Assembly (NCBI GenBank): GCA_022836615.1
Contig: MU405313.1
Location: 78,966 to 142,965 of the forward strand
Direction: 5' to 3'
From: Annulohypoxylon bovei var. microspora
Taxonomy: Eukaryota; Ascomycota; Sordariomycetes; Xylariales; Hypoxylaceae
Length of the DNA: 64,000 nucleotides
Under the pieces are notes generated by a model. The model had not been told where the DNA came from, searched no databases, and saw nothing but the letters and a program-made list of their open reading frames with translations. Both the position numbers and the translations under genes were made by a program. Positions within the stretch are counted from its first letter, which is position 1; each line of letters begins with the position of its first letter. This document shows positions 37,997-50,226 of this stretch, piece by piece.

Positions 37997-39034
37997 GCAA
38001 TTAATTCTCAAGGCCGTTGCATTTGGGCTGTCTACCTAAATGTAAATAAATATCGTAGGTGACTTTGCGAATTTATTTTTTTCTTAGCGGGGTCCATGCT
38101 CTAGCTCTATTCTGCCGGGCGGTCAATGGAGTTAGGTGCCTTCCTAACGCTATAAAAACGGGGTAAATCTTTCACTAAAAGCTGTGAGGCTAACGCCTTC
38201 CACCTATTATTAGCTCCAAAGGATGTAGCTTCCATGGCGAATATCCCATCAATCTGGCTCATGACGAAATATTTAATTTAGAAATAACGAGATGAAAGAG
38301 TAAGAGGTTGCTAGTAGAAGGTTAGTAATGACTCGCTTTCTCATTAATGGCTTATCTTATCGCCAGACCACGAACTTCCAAGCTCCCAAGCTCCCCGTAG
38401 TTAACCTCTGGACATCGTTAAATCACATCCCATAAATAAACACGGCCTTCTACCTAGGTAGCTTTAGAATGTCGAAGCAAGATATCCTCAACTTTCTGCG
38501 TATATTTCTACCTACTTATTAAGACAACTTTATAATATATTCTATACTAAAGACATTGGATACAGGGAGATGCCCATGGAACAGTTCTTACTTGATGAAT
38601 CGTCTTAGACACGTCCGGCCCTTCTACGGTAAATGGCAAATGTTACGTGAAGCAACGTCACCTTGTCAAAGACAAAAACATAGCATTACTACCTGAAGAA
38701 AGCGAGAGTCTTTCAAAATACTAGACATGAATTCCCCTTCTTCCTACATATGAACATAAAGGTAGGTTAGCAACTACCCAAGTACTATCCTCTCCCCCCA
38801 AGCCTACCCGAGACTAGTAATATGATATAGTCACAATGTATAACCTCGAGAGCCGCTTCCATACTTTCTTGTACATGAAGAAGTCATGTCCAGGAACATG
38901 TCTCTCAGGCAGAAGCGATGGCAGTCGGAAATGGCATTCCCTTTGGACATCTCAACTTTGGCATCTCACTCTCTCTTCTCCATCTTTCTTGTAAATCAAC
39001 TTCATTCTCCTCTACCTATACCTAAACTCTGGAG
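37997..39034. other. Divergent promoter region, TRM1 and SLATT gene
   Basis: About 1 kb between two genes that start in opposite directions, so it should hold both promoters. Palindrome TACCTAGGTA at 38451-38460. The last 100 bp before 39035 are pyrimidine-rich, as in fungal leaders. No other gene recognised. Confidence 0.5.
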
Positions 39035-39952
39035 ATGGCTGCCACGACGATCTACCCGTCTAAGAACTCTAGCTCTCATCGTTCATCTATCCCACGACTC
39101 AATATCGATGCAGCAATGTCTTCTCAGCCAACACCTGCACCTGCACCGCCATCCCCAAAGCCAAGCAATGGCAATGGCAGCAATACTCCCAAGAATCCTG
39201 GAGATCCTAAGAAGGAGACATATCGACTCCTCTCCCATACTGAGTGGGTTCAGTTCTGTCGAGGTATCGGAGTGTTCAAAGACGACGAGAGCGAGGAAGT
39301 CGTCCGTCCAACCAGTTCACGGTGGCCGCCAAAGGGGTTTAGAGACGGTCTATACCAAGACGTCCTCGTCGAGAAGACCAAGTTCACCTACGGTTTCCAT
39401 ATTGTGTCCACCATCACCTGGATCTTGATGCTTACTCAGATAGCAATGAGTGCTGTTTTAACTGCTCTCGGGTCTATAACAACTTCCTCCGCAGTCAAGG
39501 AGGGAACAGCAATTGTAAGTCATCTCTTCTGTATTAGCACTCTTCTAGCCCATGTACCTGGCATATCTTTCTTCCATACAGACTGAATCCAGTAGTGATT
39601 GAATAGAGATTCAACGAAATTGATTGCTGACCTCGACTAGACTTCCATCGCTGCTATCAACACCTGTGTTGGCGGAATTCTGGCTCTGCTACACAACAGT
39701 GGCCTGCCAGACAGGTACCGCTCGGACAGGAATGAGTTCTACAAGCTCGAGGAACACCTCAAGTCCATCGTCGACACGGCCCTTGTGCCCGCAGACCAGG
39801 ACATCAACGAGGTCCTCGCCGATTGTTATAACATGTTCCGGGATGCCAGGCAGACTGTTCAGAACAACATCCCTGCTTCCTATACTACTGCTCCGAGAAG
39901 CGACAAAAGGCTCGCCGAGAGAGCTTCGAAGATGATTGAGTCAAAGAAGTGA
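39035..39952 (+). CDS. Fungal SLATT-domain two-TM membrane protein
   Basis: A small membrane protein with the two-helix SLATT fold, a family proposed from comparative genomics to act as pore-forming effectors in conflict systems; the fungal branch is uncharacterised. The CDS is join(39035..39514, 39641..39952), 263 residues; the 126 bp intron (GTAAGT...CTAG) falls between the two helices. Residues 1-60 are Ser/Pro/Asn-rich and probably disordered. The domain runs from LLSHTEWVQFCRGIG through KGFRDGLYQDV to TM1 (about 121-146), then TM2 (about 161-178). The C-terminal FYKLEEHLKSIVDTAL and ADCYNMFRDARQTVQNNIPA segments match fungal SLATT members as I remember them. No nucleotidyltransferase, NLR or SLOG-type partner lies beside it. 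Confidence 0.8.
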
Positions 39953-41041
39953 AATTGATTGATATAAGATACCCTAATCCTAATCGGATCACTCGATGCA
40001 TACATAAGTCGACTCGTAATCCTGTGAAATATTTTCACTGATCGAAGGAGACATTTGGGAGTCTACTTGATTGTTTTCTCGTCGGTACTACATGTTAGTC
40101 TTGTGTTAAGTTATTGTGGGGAGGTGATAATCAGGTTGGAGGTTATACAGAGCATCTTGGTAGTTGGAGCTGACTTATGTAGGTAGCAAGGTCTATTCAT
40201 CGTTTACCTGTTAGGGTAGACGCAAGAGGCGTGTCTAATGCAAAACGGATAGTCTAGGTATAATTGACTTTCAGATTCATCGAGGTTCTATACGCCTTTT
40301 ATGTAGTCCTTTTCTTAGGACTTAGAGACGGGAACTGAAGCGATCTTTTTGGGATGCGGAGTACCCCAATCAGGGGGCTTTTTGTTTGACAGGGGCTTGA
40401 TATAACATGCAGCCAGTGATCTCGATGCGTCTGGGAAGCACGCAATCTTGAAAACCAGGGCATTTCGACCGGAACACTCGCTCCAATCGCCCTACTAGGA
40501 TAGATCTGTTATCTCCCTCAACGTCTCAACGTCAAGGGGATAGGTCAGCTTCTATCTATCATGGTATGTTATAATTCCTACCAACAAGCGCGGGTATATT
40601 ACCACATGTATCACGGTAAAGGAATGACTAGGTAGGTGAATATGTAACAAATTCTTGCTAATCTCATTTTGATCTCTATTCTTCCTGTTTCATACACTTC
40701 CTATCGTCTCTCAAATGGTTAATCTTATCATGAGGCTTTACACTCCCTACTACCTCGAGGTGTGACACGATCACAAAACCAAGTGTTTTCCTCTATACCC
40801 GAGCGATCGGCTCAGCTATCTAGATAGTGTCCTCGGCCTAAGAACCTCTTGTTATCTCCATGTTGTAGCCAAATTTGTCTATAGCAAGTGGTATGAAACC
40901 GTCGCGACGAGCTGCCCCTCCGTCGCCAGCCTTGCCAACTATTCGCTCTTTCTGTGCTCATATTGATCAGCCCTTTTATCATTTCCATTTTTGCTCTCAT
41001 TAAAATCTATCATCATTAAAATATCCATAAACCCCCCTCAG
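39953..41041. other. Intergenic region, SLATT gene to glycosyltransferase
   Basis: About 1.1 kb. It contains the 3' end of the SLATT gene and the promoter of the glycosyltransferase. Short TAGGTAGGT motifs occur (40631-40638). No further gene is supported. Confidence 0.5.
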
Positions 41042-42670
41042 ATGTTCCGCTCAATCGCCCCCTACGGGCGAGCCCGGACCTTCCAGATCCTAGCCGTCTT
41101 TCTAGTCTTCTGCACCCTGCTCTCCACGCTCAGGTTGTACGGGCGCCAGCCCCCACCTCCTAGCATATATGACTACACGGACGGCAAGACGCGGGGCGCT
41201 TTGCAGAACGAGACCGAATCTGCCAAACCCCCCTCGGATGAAACCGCCTACCTAAGGTATCTAGTCCGGGAATATGGGCTTACGAACGAAGTCCCCTGGT
41301 TCGCGCGGAGGATACGGGTGCAGTTCGATGCGAGGGCTAGGAAGAGCATGACAGAGATCTCCGGCTCTAGGTTCGCGACGGGGGATTTCCAGAGGGTCCG
41401 GACTGACGACGAGCGGCTCAACTTGCACGTCGAGAGCCCCGTGACGGTCTCGGTGACTCGATCGGCTACCCCGGACCAGGTGGACGCTTCGTCCTTGCTG
41501 TTCGGTATCTCCACCTCGTACGACCGTCTCATGTACGGGAATTCGTCGCTGCTTTACGACTGGGTGCGGTGGCTCACGGACGGAAAAGGGGCTTCGAACG
41601 GCGCCAGCCTGGTCTTGACTTTGCATCACGCGACGACTCCCGAGATCAACCATATCTCTGGCAAACTCAGCGATATCGGCATAGACGCCGTCGTTCTCCC
41701 AGCGGAAAGTGCTCAGGACAGCACGACGCGGTATCTAGACCTGGTGCACCTACTAACCCAGCGCAAAGACGAGCTGCAGCGCGAAGGACACGAGAAGAAA
41801 TTCTTCGCCTTGGTAGACGACGACGTGTTCTTCCCGTCCCTAGGGAAGCTCCTAGCCCGCCTCGGCAAGTACAGCCCGAGGAAGAAGTTCTACATCGGCC
41901 TGCCGAGCGAGCAAGCCGACTGGACGGTCGAAAACAACGTAACCCTAACCTACGGCGGAGGCGCCGTGTTCCTCACCCCGCCGATGGCCGACTCCGTCTC
42001 CCAGCTGCCGTGCCTGAACGCCACGGCTCCCCCCTCATCCGCGCCCCAAACAGGCCAGTGGGACGCGGCCCTCTACACATGCCTCACAACGCACACCACC
42101 ACGCAGCTGCACATCCTGCCCAGCCTGTACCACCCGCTCTCTTCGCCTGCCGCCCAGTACGCAGGCACCAGCTACGCTTCCGGCGCACAGCCCCTGACGC
42201 TGCACCACTACAAGCACCGGCACCTCTTCGCGCCGTCCAAATCGCACCTGATCACCTCGCTATGCGGGGAGTCCTGCTTCCTGCAGCGCTTCCTCTTCAA
42301 ACCCGACGGGTGGATTCTCGTAAGCGGGCACTCGATATCCGCGTACCCAGACGGCGTCGCCGTCGCCACCCCACCGCGCAGCAGCGGCGAGAAGGCGCGG
42401 GTATCGGAGCGGCTGGTCGTGGATAAAGCAGACGACGCGCCGGACCGCAAGGTGGTGTCGTGGGCCGGGACGAAGCGCACGTGGCGGCTGCTGGACGCGC
42501 GCGTGGAGGCTGGCGGCGCCGTGTGGCAGGCCTACGTCAAGCGCCGGGGCGCGCCCGCCGCGTACGCGGACGAGGACGATCGGGTGTTCGAGGAGGACAG
42601 GGTGCATACGCAGGACGGGCCGGCGGATGTGGATTCGGTTATTGTTCTGATATGGGAGCCTGGGCCGTGA
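41042..42670 (+). CDS. GT31-type glycosyltransferase, type II membrane protein
   Basis: A probable Golgi glycosyltransferase of the fungal GT31 (fringe-like) type. It is intronless, 542 residues, starting at the ATG at 41042; the frame runs 17 codons upstream without ATG. A short basic cytoplasmic tail is followed by one signal anchor (TFQILAVFLVFCTLLSTL, about 13-30) and a Pro-rich stem. The donor/metal site is the acidic triplet Asp259-261 in FFALVDDDVFF. Later features typical of the family are LTYGGGAVFLT, the Cys-containing CGESCFLQRF and a late SGHSISAYPDG. Donor and acceptor sugars cannot be deduced. The gene is clearly GC-richer than its flanks, most strongly in its 3' third. Confidence 0.8.
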   Translation: MFRSIAPYGRARTFQILAVFLVFCTLLSTLRLYGRQPPPPSIYDYTDGKTRGALQNETESAKPPSDETAYLRYLVREYGLTNEVPWFARRIRVQFDARARKSMTEISGSRFATGDFQRVRTDDERLNLHVESPVTVSVTRSATPDQVDASSLLFGISTSYDRLMYGNSSLLYDWVRWLTDGKGASNGASLVLTLHHATTPEINHISGKLSDIGIDAVVLPAESAQDSTTRYLDLVHLLTQRKDELQREGHEKKFFALVDDDVFFPSLGKLLARLGKYSPRKKFYIGLPSEQADWTVENNVTLTYGGGAVFLTPPMADSVSQLPCLNATAPPSSAPQTGQWDAALYTCLTTHTTTQLHILPSLYHPLSSPAAQYAGTSYASGAQPLTLHHYKHRHLFAPSKSHLITSLCGESCFLQRFLFKPDGWILVSGHSISAYPDGVAVATPPRSSGEKARVSERLVVDKADDAPDRKVVSWAGTKRTWRLLDARVEAGGAVWQAYVKRRGAPAAYADEDDRVFEEDRVHTQDGPADVDSVIVLIWEPGP

Positions 42671-43219
42671 TGGTAGTATAGTGTAGGTACCTAGGTATAT
42701 ATAAGTTGACAAAAACGCCGGAAGGTTTCTGAAAGTAAGTGTATAAAATACGGGTAGTGTAGGCAAGGATATTATTGTACGAGGCTTGCTGTATATATGC
42801 AGTAGTTGTAATGTATATGAATCTGCACATGCGAAATTTTGGAACGATACCAGTTGGAAAGCTTGTAATATCGTGAGATTCCCGATTGCCCCTGACTAGG
42901 TAGAGAGGGCGAACCTTCTTACCCCTATTTCCAATTCACATGAATTTTTACAGCATACTTACCAGCATTTAAACCACATCGAGGCTTCACTTCTATCTCT
43001 CTGATAGATCACCAAACTGCCCAGAAACGCCACAATAAACTCCGACATTGCTATTTAATAATCTATCAATGTACGTATGTAGTGAGATCTAGATTCTAGG
43101 CCGTAAGCCGTGTATGCATATGCCAAGACAAGCCTCAAAAAAACAATGGCTACCTATCTAACCGCCAAAACACGCCATCCAAGCATAGGTAGTCACGTAC
43201 CCCCTCTGACGCCACTAAT
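42671..43219. other. Convergent 3' region, glycosyltransferase and OPT transporter
   Basis: 549 bp between two genes that end towards each other. It contains the overlapping palindromes TAGGTACCTA (42684-42693) and TACCTAGGTA (42688-42697) 14 bp after the glycosyltransferase stop. Both 3' ends should lie here. Confidence 0.5.
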
Positions 43220-46200
43220 CTACCACGTATCCGGACCGAAATGACTTCCGTTCGGCACCGTGTTGTAAGAGCAAGCCTGCCAGTCGCAGCCTTGTTTATA
43301 AACCTCCGTTCCCCACCAACTGAACCCATCCATCCAGCCCGGGTATATGAACCCGAAGAAGACGATGACGATGCCGAAAGCCAGGCCCGAGTCGAGCGCT
43401 GCGCTGAGCGTCATCGTGTACTTGGCCCACCATGCCGAGGCGCGGTTCTTGATCAGGTAGTTGAAGATATAGCAGACCACCGCCCAGACCGAGAAGTTGA
43501 GGCCTGTCGCCGGCGGGATCCAGCTCAGCGACCCGAATAGGACGGGCAGGTTGATCTTTCGCACGATGCTGGACTTTTTGTTGCGGCCGTAAAGCCACAG
43601 CGGTATCGGGGCGACGGCTCCGATGAGAAAGCACCATACCAGAGGGCGATAGGTCGCATTTGGTCCGAAGAACTCTGCAGGTCCGACAACGCCCCACAAT
43701 ATGGAACCGTTGAAGTGAACTCGAGCTATCGGGCAGGTGAATCCGTTGATGGCTTGAGTAGTGCATATCCCCGGTACGTTAATGAACATCCAGTTCAGTA
43801 CGAAAATTTGCGTGATCGAAGAGACGATCGTCGCGACCATCTGCACCGAGAATAAAAGCCTCGGCGGGATCTTCATATAATGTCCTAATTTCAGATCTGC
43901 TGCGAACTTGATGCCCTGGGCAGATGAAATGTAGCCGTAAGTCACGAAGACCATGTTAGCGACGGGTCTCCCGGGAAAGACAACACCGCATATGAGCTGA
44001 CAGATAAGATATATGCTGCTGTGCTGGTTTGTCACTGCCATGACGATACCGATGGGTATGAACAGCACGGCACAAATTCCAAGGGCGAGCAGTAACCCAT
44101 ACCACGGTAGATGAATCGGATAGCTGTTTGCGTGTAAGCGAATGAGTCCGGATACAAAAAACATAGTGGACTCACTATTCGACGACAAAAATGCCAATTG
44201 CCGTCATCGACACAAATGTCAACAAATACCATGTTATTGGCGCATCTCTATATTTCCTCATAAGGCGATTATGGACATCCTCATGACTCAAAATATTGTC
44301 GAAAGTTGAACTCGACCTCGTGACGTTAGGACGATCTCCATTAGGGACTCCTCCGTTGTTTTCGCTCTGGAGCGGTTGGTAGGTCGGTCTACCATCTTCT
44401 TCTGCCTCCTTTAGGGAACGTTTCCACTGAACGTATATATCCTTGCCGTGCCAGCAAGTAGTGTGCGTGAGGAGCGATGCTAGTCCAGCGAACTGAAGTC
44501 CGTAACTGAGGACATAGGTGATCGGAAGAAATACCCGGCTATACTTCGAGTACGCTTCTCTGTCGAAGAGAAAATCCGCCGTGAGGATTTTGCTGACATC
44601 GTATATCTTGCCGGTGTTGTCAAAAACCGACGACGAAAGAATCGGCATGTAAGACGAGTAAAATAAGTTGGAATAATATCCAATCGGCGCGATAATCCAC
44701 ATCACTATCACCAAACCACCGATGACATTCATGGCAGCCCAAAATGGTGTTAGCAGAGGCGATCCAATGTACGCGACCTGCGCCCAGTCAAAAGTGAGCG
44801 GGAATAGTCCTAGGCCAGAGGCAACTCCAAAAAGATTCGCGACTACAGGATTATTCGGAGCAAACCAAGTGATCACGTTGAAATAACTTAACGCTGGCAT
44901 TAATAAGCCAGGAAGGAAGTAGAACAAAAACCCAGATATCCAGACGATGAAGAAGAACTTCCATCTGCTTATCCGCCACCCATTTGCTGGTTTGTTCTCT
45001 TCTTTATGTAAGGTTGTGAACATGGCAGCAGACATCAAAGTGCCAGGCCAGATCATCCCGGCAGGGCGCACTAGGAAGCGCCTCGTCAACCCGGCAAAGG
45101 TATAACCCAAAATTTGGGTGGAGAGCGTGAGTAGTAGTTGGTAAACAATGCTAACATCTTGTTTATAGAACTGGGTTTGCTCAACGATGATGTCTGTCGC
45201 GAACGCAAACCCGAAAGACACGTTACTGCTCACATATACGCAGCTATGTTCTTTTTCATTCCAAGAGCCTTGGGCTAGCCACAGGCGAAGACGTCCAAGC
45301 CGGCTTCTCTCTTTCAGAGCCGCTGGCGCATGACCGTCTCTGCATGGGGAGACTGGCCTATCTATTCGCACGCCCTCTTCGAACTCCTCCGGAGGATCGT
45401 CCGACCGCTTTAGAAAAAAATCCCACAAGAGACCAAGGGGATGAACGAGAAGTAGGGCTATGACAGGTGTAATCGAAACGCTAGGGTATCTCAAGGAGAA
45501 GAAGAGATTTGTGGAAGAACCAAGTATGGAGAATAGGGTAGACAATATCCACATGCGAGGAGTATTTATGGATAGGGACGTATTGTCGGTTGGGGAGACT
45601 GAAGCGCGAACTTGAGGATATGGGGAATTATCGGGGGGATCAGGGTCGGATCCATCGTTCGCACCGTCGTCGCCGTCGTCGTCAACAGCGGAGCTATCCG
45701 ACTTTACATCGGGGGCCAGGTCGTTTGTCAAAGTCCTTTCGCCAATACTAAAGCGACCCTCGGGTCCGTCAGCCACTGATGACCCTCCAATCTGTTCAGA
45801 TTGACTCTTTCTCCTCCGGCTTAAGGTAGACGTGCTCGTCTGAAAGGTCGCCGAACGACCAGCGTCGACGGAGTGATGTCGCCTAGAGTGGTAGCTATCC
45901 GCGCTGATTCTTCTGCTCGGCGATATTAAACCATCGCCTTCAGTATCGGAGTCGCTGGTTTCGGGATGTACAGGGGCGGCTCCGTAAGAGCCAGTTCCGA
46001 ACCCAGGCGAGGAGCGGATCAGAAGGGGGGCTTTTGACATGATCCTTGAACCTCCTCGGCTTTCGACGGCAGGGTTAAGATTCGTCTCCTCGTAGTCGAG
46101 TTCGGTGTATTGGAAGTCATGGCTCGAGCTCGACGGAGAGCGAGGAGTACTAATAGGGAAAGCGGGCGAGGATGACAAGAAGGCAGCAGTATTTGTATCT

Positions 46201-46400
46201 TGAGAAGTTAGCGGCGTGGGGTCTGAGACTGAGACTGGATCTGGTGCGGGTATAGGCAGGCATAGTTGGGCGGAGCTCCTGCTTGTGTTGGTGTTTATGG
46301 GTCGCAATGGGAGGATTTCAGATTGGTCATTGTGCACATCTTGGGGGTCTCGGGGCATAAGCGATAAATTATCCCTGCTGTTTGAGGAAATCGACGGCAT
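43220..46400 (-). CDS. Oligopeptide transporter, OPT family
   Basis: A proton-coupled transporter of small peptides (tetra-/pentapeptides, glutathione) in the plasma membrane. The CDS is complement(join(43220..44123, 44176..46400)), 1042 residues; the 52 bp intron (GTGAGT...ACAG) joins GIFVVEY to YPIHLPWYGL in frame. The start is the ATG giving MPSISSNSRD. The first 280 residues or so are Ser/Asp-rich, hydrophilic and cytosolic, an unusually long extension for a family often near 750-900 residues. The membrane part begins near RMWILSTLFSILGSSTN. OPT hallmarks include WNEKEHSCVYVSSNV, GRPVANMVFVTYGY, LKLGHYMKIPPR, IPPATGLNFSVWAVV and AWWAKYTMTLSAALDSG, and the protein ends near NGSHFGPDTW. About 14-16 TM helices are expected for the family. 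Confidence 0.95.
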
Positions 46401-48138
46401 TTTTTGGCCTAACGTTACGTAGCCGCAGCTGCGATAGTTTTGGTCATCCCACGCAGGAAGGCGCACTTTTGGATTTACACGAACTACGCTGATGGTACGG
46501 AGGGTACTTGCAAGGCTACAAAAACGTAAGTCTAATAAGTGGGTTTCCTAATGCTAATGCTCGATGAAGGTTGCCGCCCAGAATGGCGTCAAAATAAACG
46601 GAGCATGTGCTAATGCCACTGTATTGGACTGTGTGCTAATCTATCCCATCATTACCTAATTAGCCTTGACCGCTATTCAAAATATGTGTAAGTTACTTAG
46701 ATAGGTACTCCAAGGGATAATTCAGACCACAGTGCAATACAGTAACAATAACACGAATTCGCACATGCTCCATTTATTTTGACGCCATTCTGCCGCCGAA
46801 CGGGAAGAGTGGAGGTTAAGAGCTATCCGAGGTACCCCTACTCGTAGGTGCTTTGGGTACCTACCTAAGTACTATGCACGTGTAATGCAATGATACCTGT
46901 GCTACATTTTGTAGCACTTTCGTGCCGTGCCGGACGGACAAGATCGGCTAAGCCGGGGTTGTACTTCATATGCCTCCGATTTCCTAATTGAAGCTAGAAG
47001 AGTCGAGATTTTGTACTCCTATATATTTTGTGTAGAGTCAAAAAGATATAAGGCTAGTGGGCTAGTAGTTTTGGTGTTACAACAGGACTTCAAGAAAAAG
47101 AAAAGAAAAAAGACCCTCTAAGAACTTTAGATGCGGTCGTGATACACACAAGAGGACCCAACAAAACCCATGTTGCAGGTCCTACGGCGTCGGAGCACGC
47201 TAGCTGCTAGGGGTATCAGCACGCTGCAGCTCGCCCAACTTGTTATGCAGAACGGATGAAGCAACGGGTCCAAGAAAAACGATGTTAACCACTAATCGTA
47301 TTTCGCTTAGGTGGATCTCCGTTGCATGTCCATGTTGGATCAAACAGTCGTACGATCAAGATTTGATTGATTAGATTATGATGGATAAGATGAAAAAGAT
47401 AATTACTATAATAATACATACATACTTACGGAGAGCGAAACTCGGAACATTCAGTCTAAATTTCATAATTTGAATCGGGTATGTACATATAGTATGCAGT
47501 ATACCCCTATACCCTCAGCTACTTTACACACTAACATTGATGTTCTTAGCTTAGTGCAGCTATGACGGGCTATAATGGGCTATAACAGACCATCTGACTC
47601 AATAAGACCATCCAATTAGTTTGGCACGAGGTGTGGTGGAATTAAGGTGGTGGAAGTACATACGACTTGATAGACCGAATTTTTAGTGTCAGATTAGTAG
47701 GACACTTGACCAACTGCAAATTTGACTATCAGATATTATTGAGATCCATTGTTTGTTTGATAAATATTTACATAGAATACCTACTTATCATTGATCTAGT
47801 ATCACTAGTACTTGATAACACCACTAAGAACGTAAATACATACATCGAGGTGGTTATACGTGATCTACATGATATGATATACTATCTATGTAGATGGTAT
47901 GGATTGTACATCAATAATTTCTCACCTTCCAGCCTTATCCCGAATTTAGTGGGGTTCCAATCGGTCACCGCTGGTTCCGAATCACAGCCTCCGATCCAAC
48001 TGTCGAAATAATCCAGGTTTTATCCATCACACAGGCAGACGGGAACGCGGACAGCGCGGGCTAACCCGATGATACCTAGATGTGATATCATGACACATAG
48101 CGGAGGATTTACATCATAATTTCTGTCGCTTTTAAAGC
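46401..48138. other. Divergent promoter region, OPT transporter and cyclo-ligase
   Basis: 1.7 kb between divergent genes. It includes a GGTACCTACCTA motif at 46856-46867 and AT-rich microsatellite-like stretches. A 114-codon frame at 47667-48011 has no ATG near its start and is not called. No other gene recognised. Confidence 0.5.
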
Positions 48139-48993
48139 ATGTCACAGGGAACAGACATGAACTCCTCAGCGCTTAATGCTGCCAAGTCGCAGCTGCGCTC
48201 ATCAATGAAACAGAGACTAGCGAGTCTCTCACAGGAATCCATCGTAGCTCAGAGTGAGTCTCTTACATACATGGCATAAACAGGGGTTATATGTACATAT
48301 GAGCACACATATGAGCACACATGGTTAACCATAGATGTAGGCTCAAGAGTCTTCCTCTCCCTATCCAAGTTCAAACCATATGTGGATGCGAAAAGAATTG
48401 CGGTCTACCTGTCCATGCCGGGCGGAGAGATCCGAACAGAACCCATTGTTAGACATGCTCTGTCTTCAGGCAAGCAGGTGTTCGTACCTTACTTACATAA
48501 GTCTGGTTTACAACCAAACGACGGGCCTACTAGGCTGATGGATATGGTGAGTCTTAGGGATATCGAGGATTACGAGTCTTTACGGAGGGACAAATGGGGA
48601 ATCCCTAGCATCGAAGCTGCTACGGTTCATGAAAGAAAGCGAAGCGTGGGCGAGCTTGACGGGAATAGGTCGGAGGATATCTCCCTAGACTTGATCATTT
48701 TGCCTGGCGTCGCCTTCGACGTTGATCCGCAGTCTAAGGTCATCCGAAGGTTGGGCCACGGCAAAGGCTTCTACGACTATTTCCTTCATCGGTACACATT
48801 GGCTGCTTCGCCCGAGGAAAAGACACCAGATGGCCGACCAGCTGTATTACTATATGCCCTAGCCTTGAAAGAGCAATTCCTCTCTCCGTCTTCAGGGGAA
48901 TCTGTTCCTGTTGGACCCCATGATCAACCGATAGATGGTCTGTTTCTAGGAGATGGTCAAATCAAAGAGTCTGCGAATAGCGACGCAAACTAG
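48139..48993 (+). CDS. FAU1: 5-formyltetrahydrofolate cyclo-ligase
   Basis: Converts 5-formyl-THF to 5,10-methenyl-THF with ATP, returning stored folate to one-carbon metabolism. The CDS is join(48139..48253, 48341..48993), 255 residues, near the usual 200-260. Exon 1 encodes MSQGTDMN and the helix AAKSQLRSSMKQRLASLS. The 87 bp intron joins IVAQ to SSRVFLSLSKF in frame. Family signatures: AVYLSMPGGEIRTEPIV, then DLIILPGVAFD and RLGHGKGFYDYF, the ATP/folate-binding glycine-rich loop. The intron has two exact copies of the 12-mer ACATATGAGCAC (48295-48318). The gene ends 142 bp from the convergent SmE gene. Confidence 0.93.
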
Positions 48994-49135
48994 AATGAGT
49001 ACACCTTGACCATCTTTGGGTGTCCATAATCATCTGATAATCATTCGCAGTGGTATCGTTGTGGGTGTTCGTGAAAGTATAACTCCCGTGAATCGACTTC
49101 CAATCATGACCCACGTCCTTCGACCTTTAACTCTT

Positions 49136-49563
49136 TCATACGGCCTCTTGGATCAATGACACATTATCACCCTTCAACAGGATTTGCCCTAAGGAATTGT
49201 TAGTTCTGTATGAAGCATTGATATGTATAAGATGCATATCATAATCCTACCTAATGGTCTTCGCTTTTCCTCTAGGTTCGTCTTCGTAATCTGCTTCACC
49301 TCGACCGCGTCATCCACAACAAGATTCATAAATTCATCGAATCCCTGTGTACACGGAAATTAGTAGTGGAAATATGAATAGATGTAACTGGTGTCAAGGA
49401 AGCTTGTTGCTTTTTTGCTTACTCTAATCTTGCCCTCAATCCGAATTGACAATTGTTCGTATAGCCAGATCTTAACGGTCGCGTGGGTCTGGAGGAGCTT
49501 GAAGATGAAGTTGATGGGTGGAAGCAAGATCTTGCGCCCACCGCCGCCGCCACGTCCAGCCAT
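49136..49563 (-). CDS. SME1: Small nuclear ribonucleoprotein SmE
   Basis: Core Sm-ring protein of the spliceosomal U1, U2, U4 and U5 snRNPs. The CDS is complement(join(49136..49188, 49251..49344, 49423..49563)), 95 residues, the family size. Exon 1 gives MAGRGGGGGRKILLPPINF and the Sm1 strands IWLYEQLSIRIEGKIR. Exon 2 completes Sm1 with GFDEFMNLVVDDAVEVKQ. Exon 3, with only 17 codons, supplies the Sm2 motif LGQILLKGDNVSLIQEAV. Introns of 78 and 62 bp have GTAAGC and GTAGGA donors and CAG or TAG acceptors. The gene shares a 663 bp upstream region with the importin gene transcribed the other way. Confidence 0.97.
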
Positions 49564-50226
49564 TATGATGTGTTTAAAGGAGAAGCTTGTATTGTATTCT
49601 CGTGAAAGGTTTGACAGGCAAACACGGAGGTTCAGATAGCGTAACCGAGGTGTGCGGAAAGGTCTAAGACGTGTCTGTTGTCAGGTTGATTCTCGCGACA
49701 AAATCCGACGAGGCAGAAAGAAGCTTGGAAGGCTGAAGCGGCGTCAATGCTGGAGCTAAAGAAAATATTAGTTAGAAATATCGAACTAGGGTACCTAGGT
49801 ACCTATCCACCCACCCTTTAACCGCGCCACAGATTGATTGACCCCTCCAAATCAAGCCACAGAACGAAACACCCAGGCAGAGCTCCATACTATCAGGCTC
49901 ACATGGCAACCGCAGAGCAGTGATTGATGTTTCCCTGGTATTATTTTCTTGGCCCCTCTTTCCTCCTACGCCAACACGTATAATAAAACCTTGCACCAAA
50001 AGAATTTCGCCAACTTTGAAGCCTCATGACTTTTTAACTTCTCCCGATTTCATTATTAGGATCTCTTCTACCGTCGTGCATTTTCCGGCGTCGGTGCATC
50101 CCATCAATAATTCTTATTCATCCGCCTATTAATCTTGCGACCAATCCCGATTGACGAGTTGCCTGTTACTATCGACCTCCGTGCCCACCCCACGGCTATT
50201 GACCCGATCGATAGAAGTTGCGCATC
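49564..50226. other. Bidirectional promoter region, SmE and importin
   Basis: 663 bp between divergent genes, so both promoters should lie here. It contains the 14-bp perfect palindrome GGTACCTAGGTACC (49790-49803), which includes TACCTAGGTA (49792-49801) and overlaps TAGGTACCTA (49796-49805). The part just before 50227 is pyrimidine-rich. Confidence 0.5.

Noticed and set aside
38886..39428. 180-codon plus-strand frame over the SLATT gene
   Set aside because: It overlaps the SLATT exon in another frame, is low-complexity (Ser/Arg/His), and the SLATT frame has family motifs.
47667..48011. 114-codon frame upstream of the cyclo-ligase gene
   Set aside because: It starts at a TTG, has only a late in-frame ATG, and sits in the promoter of the next gene without any motif.
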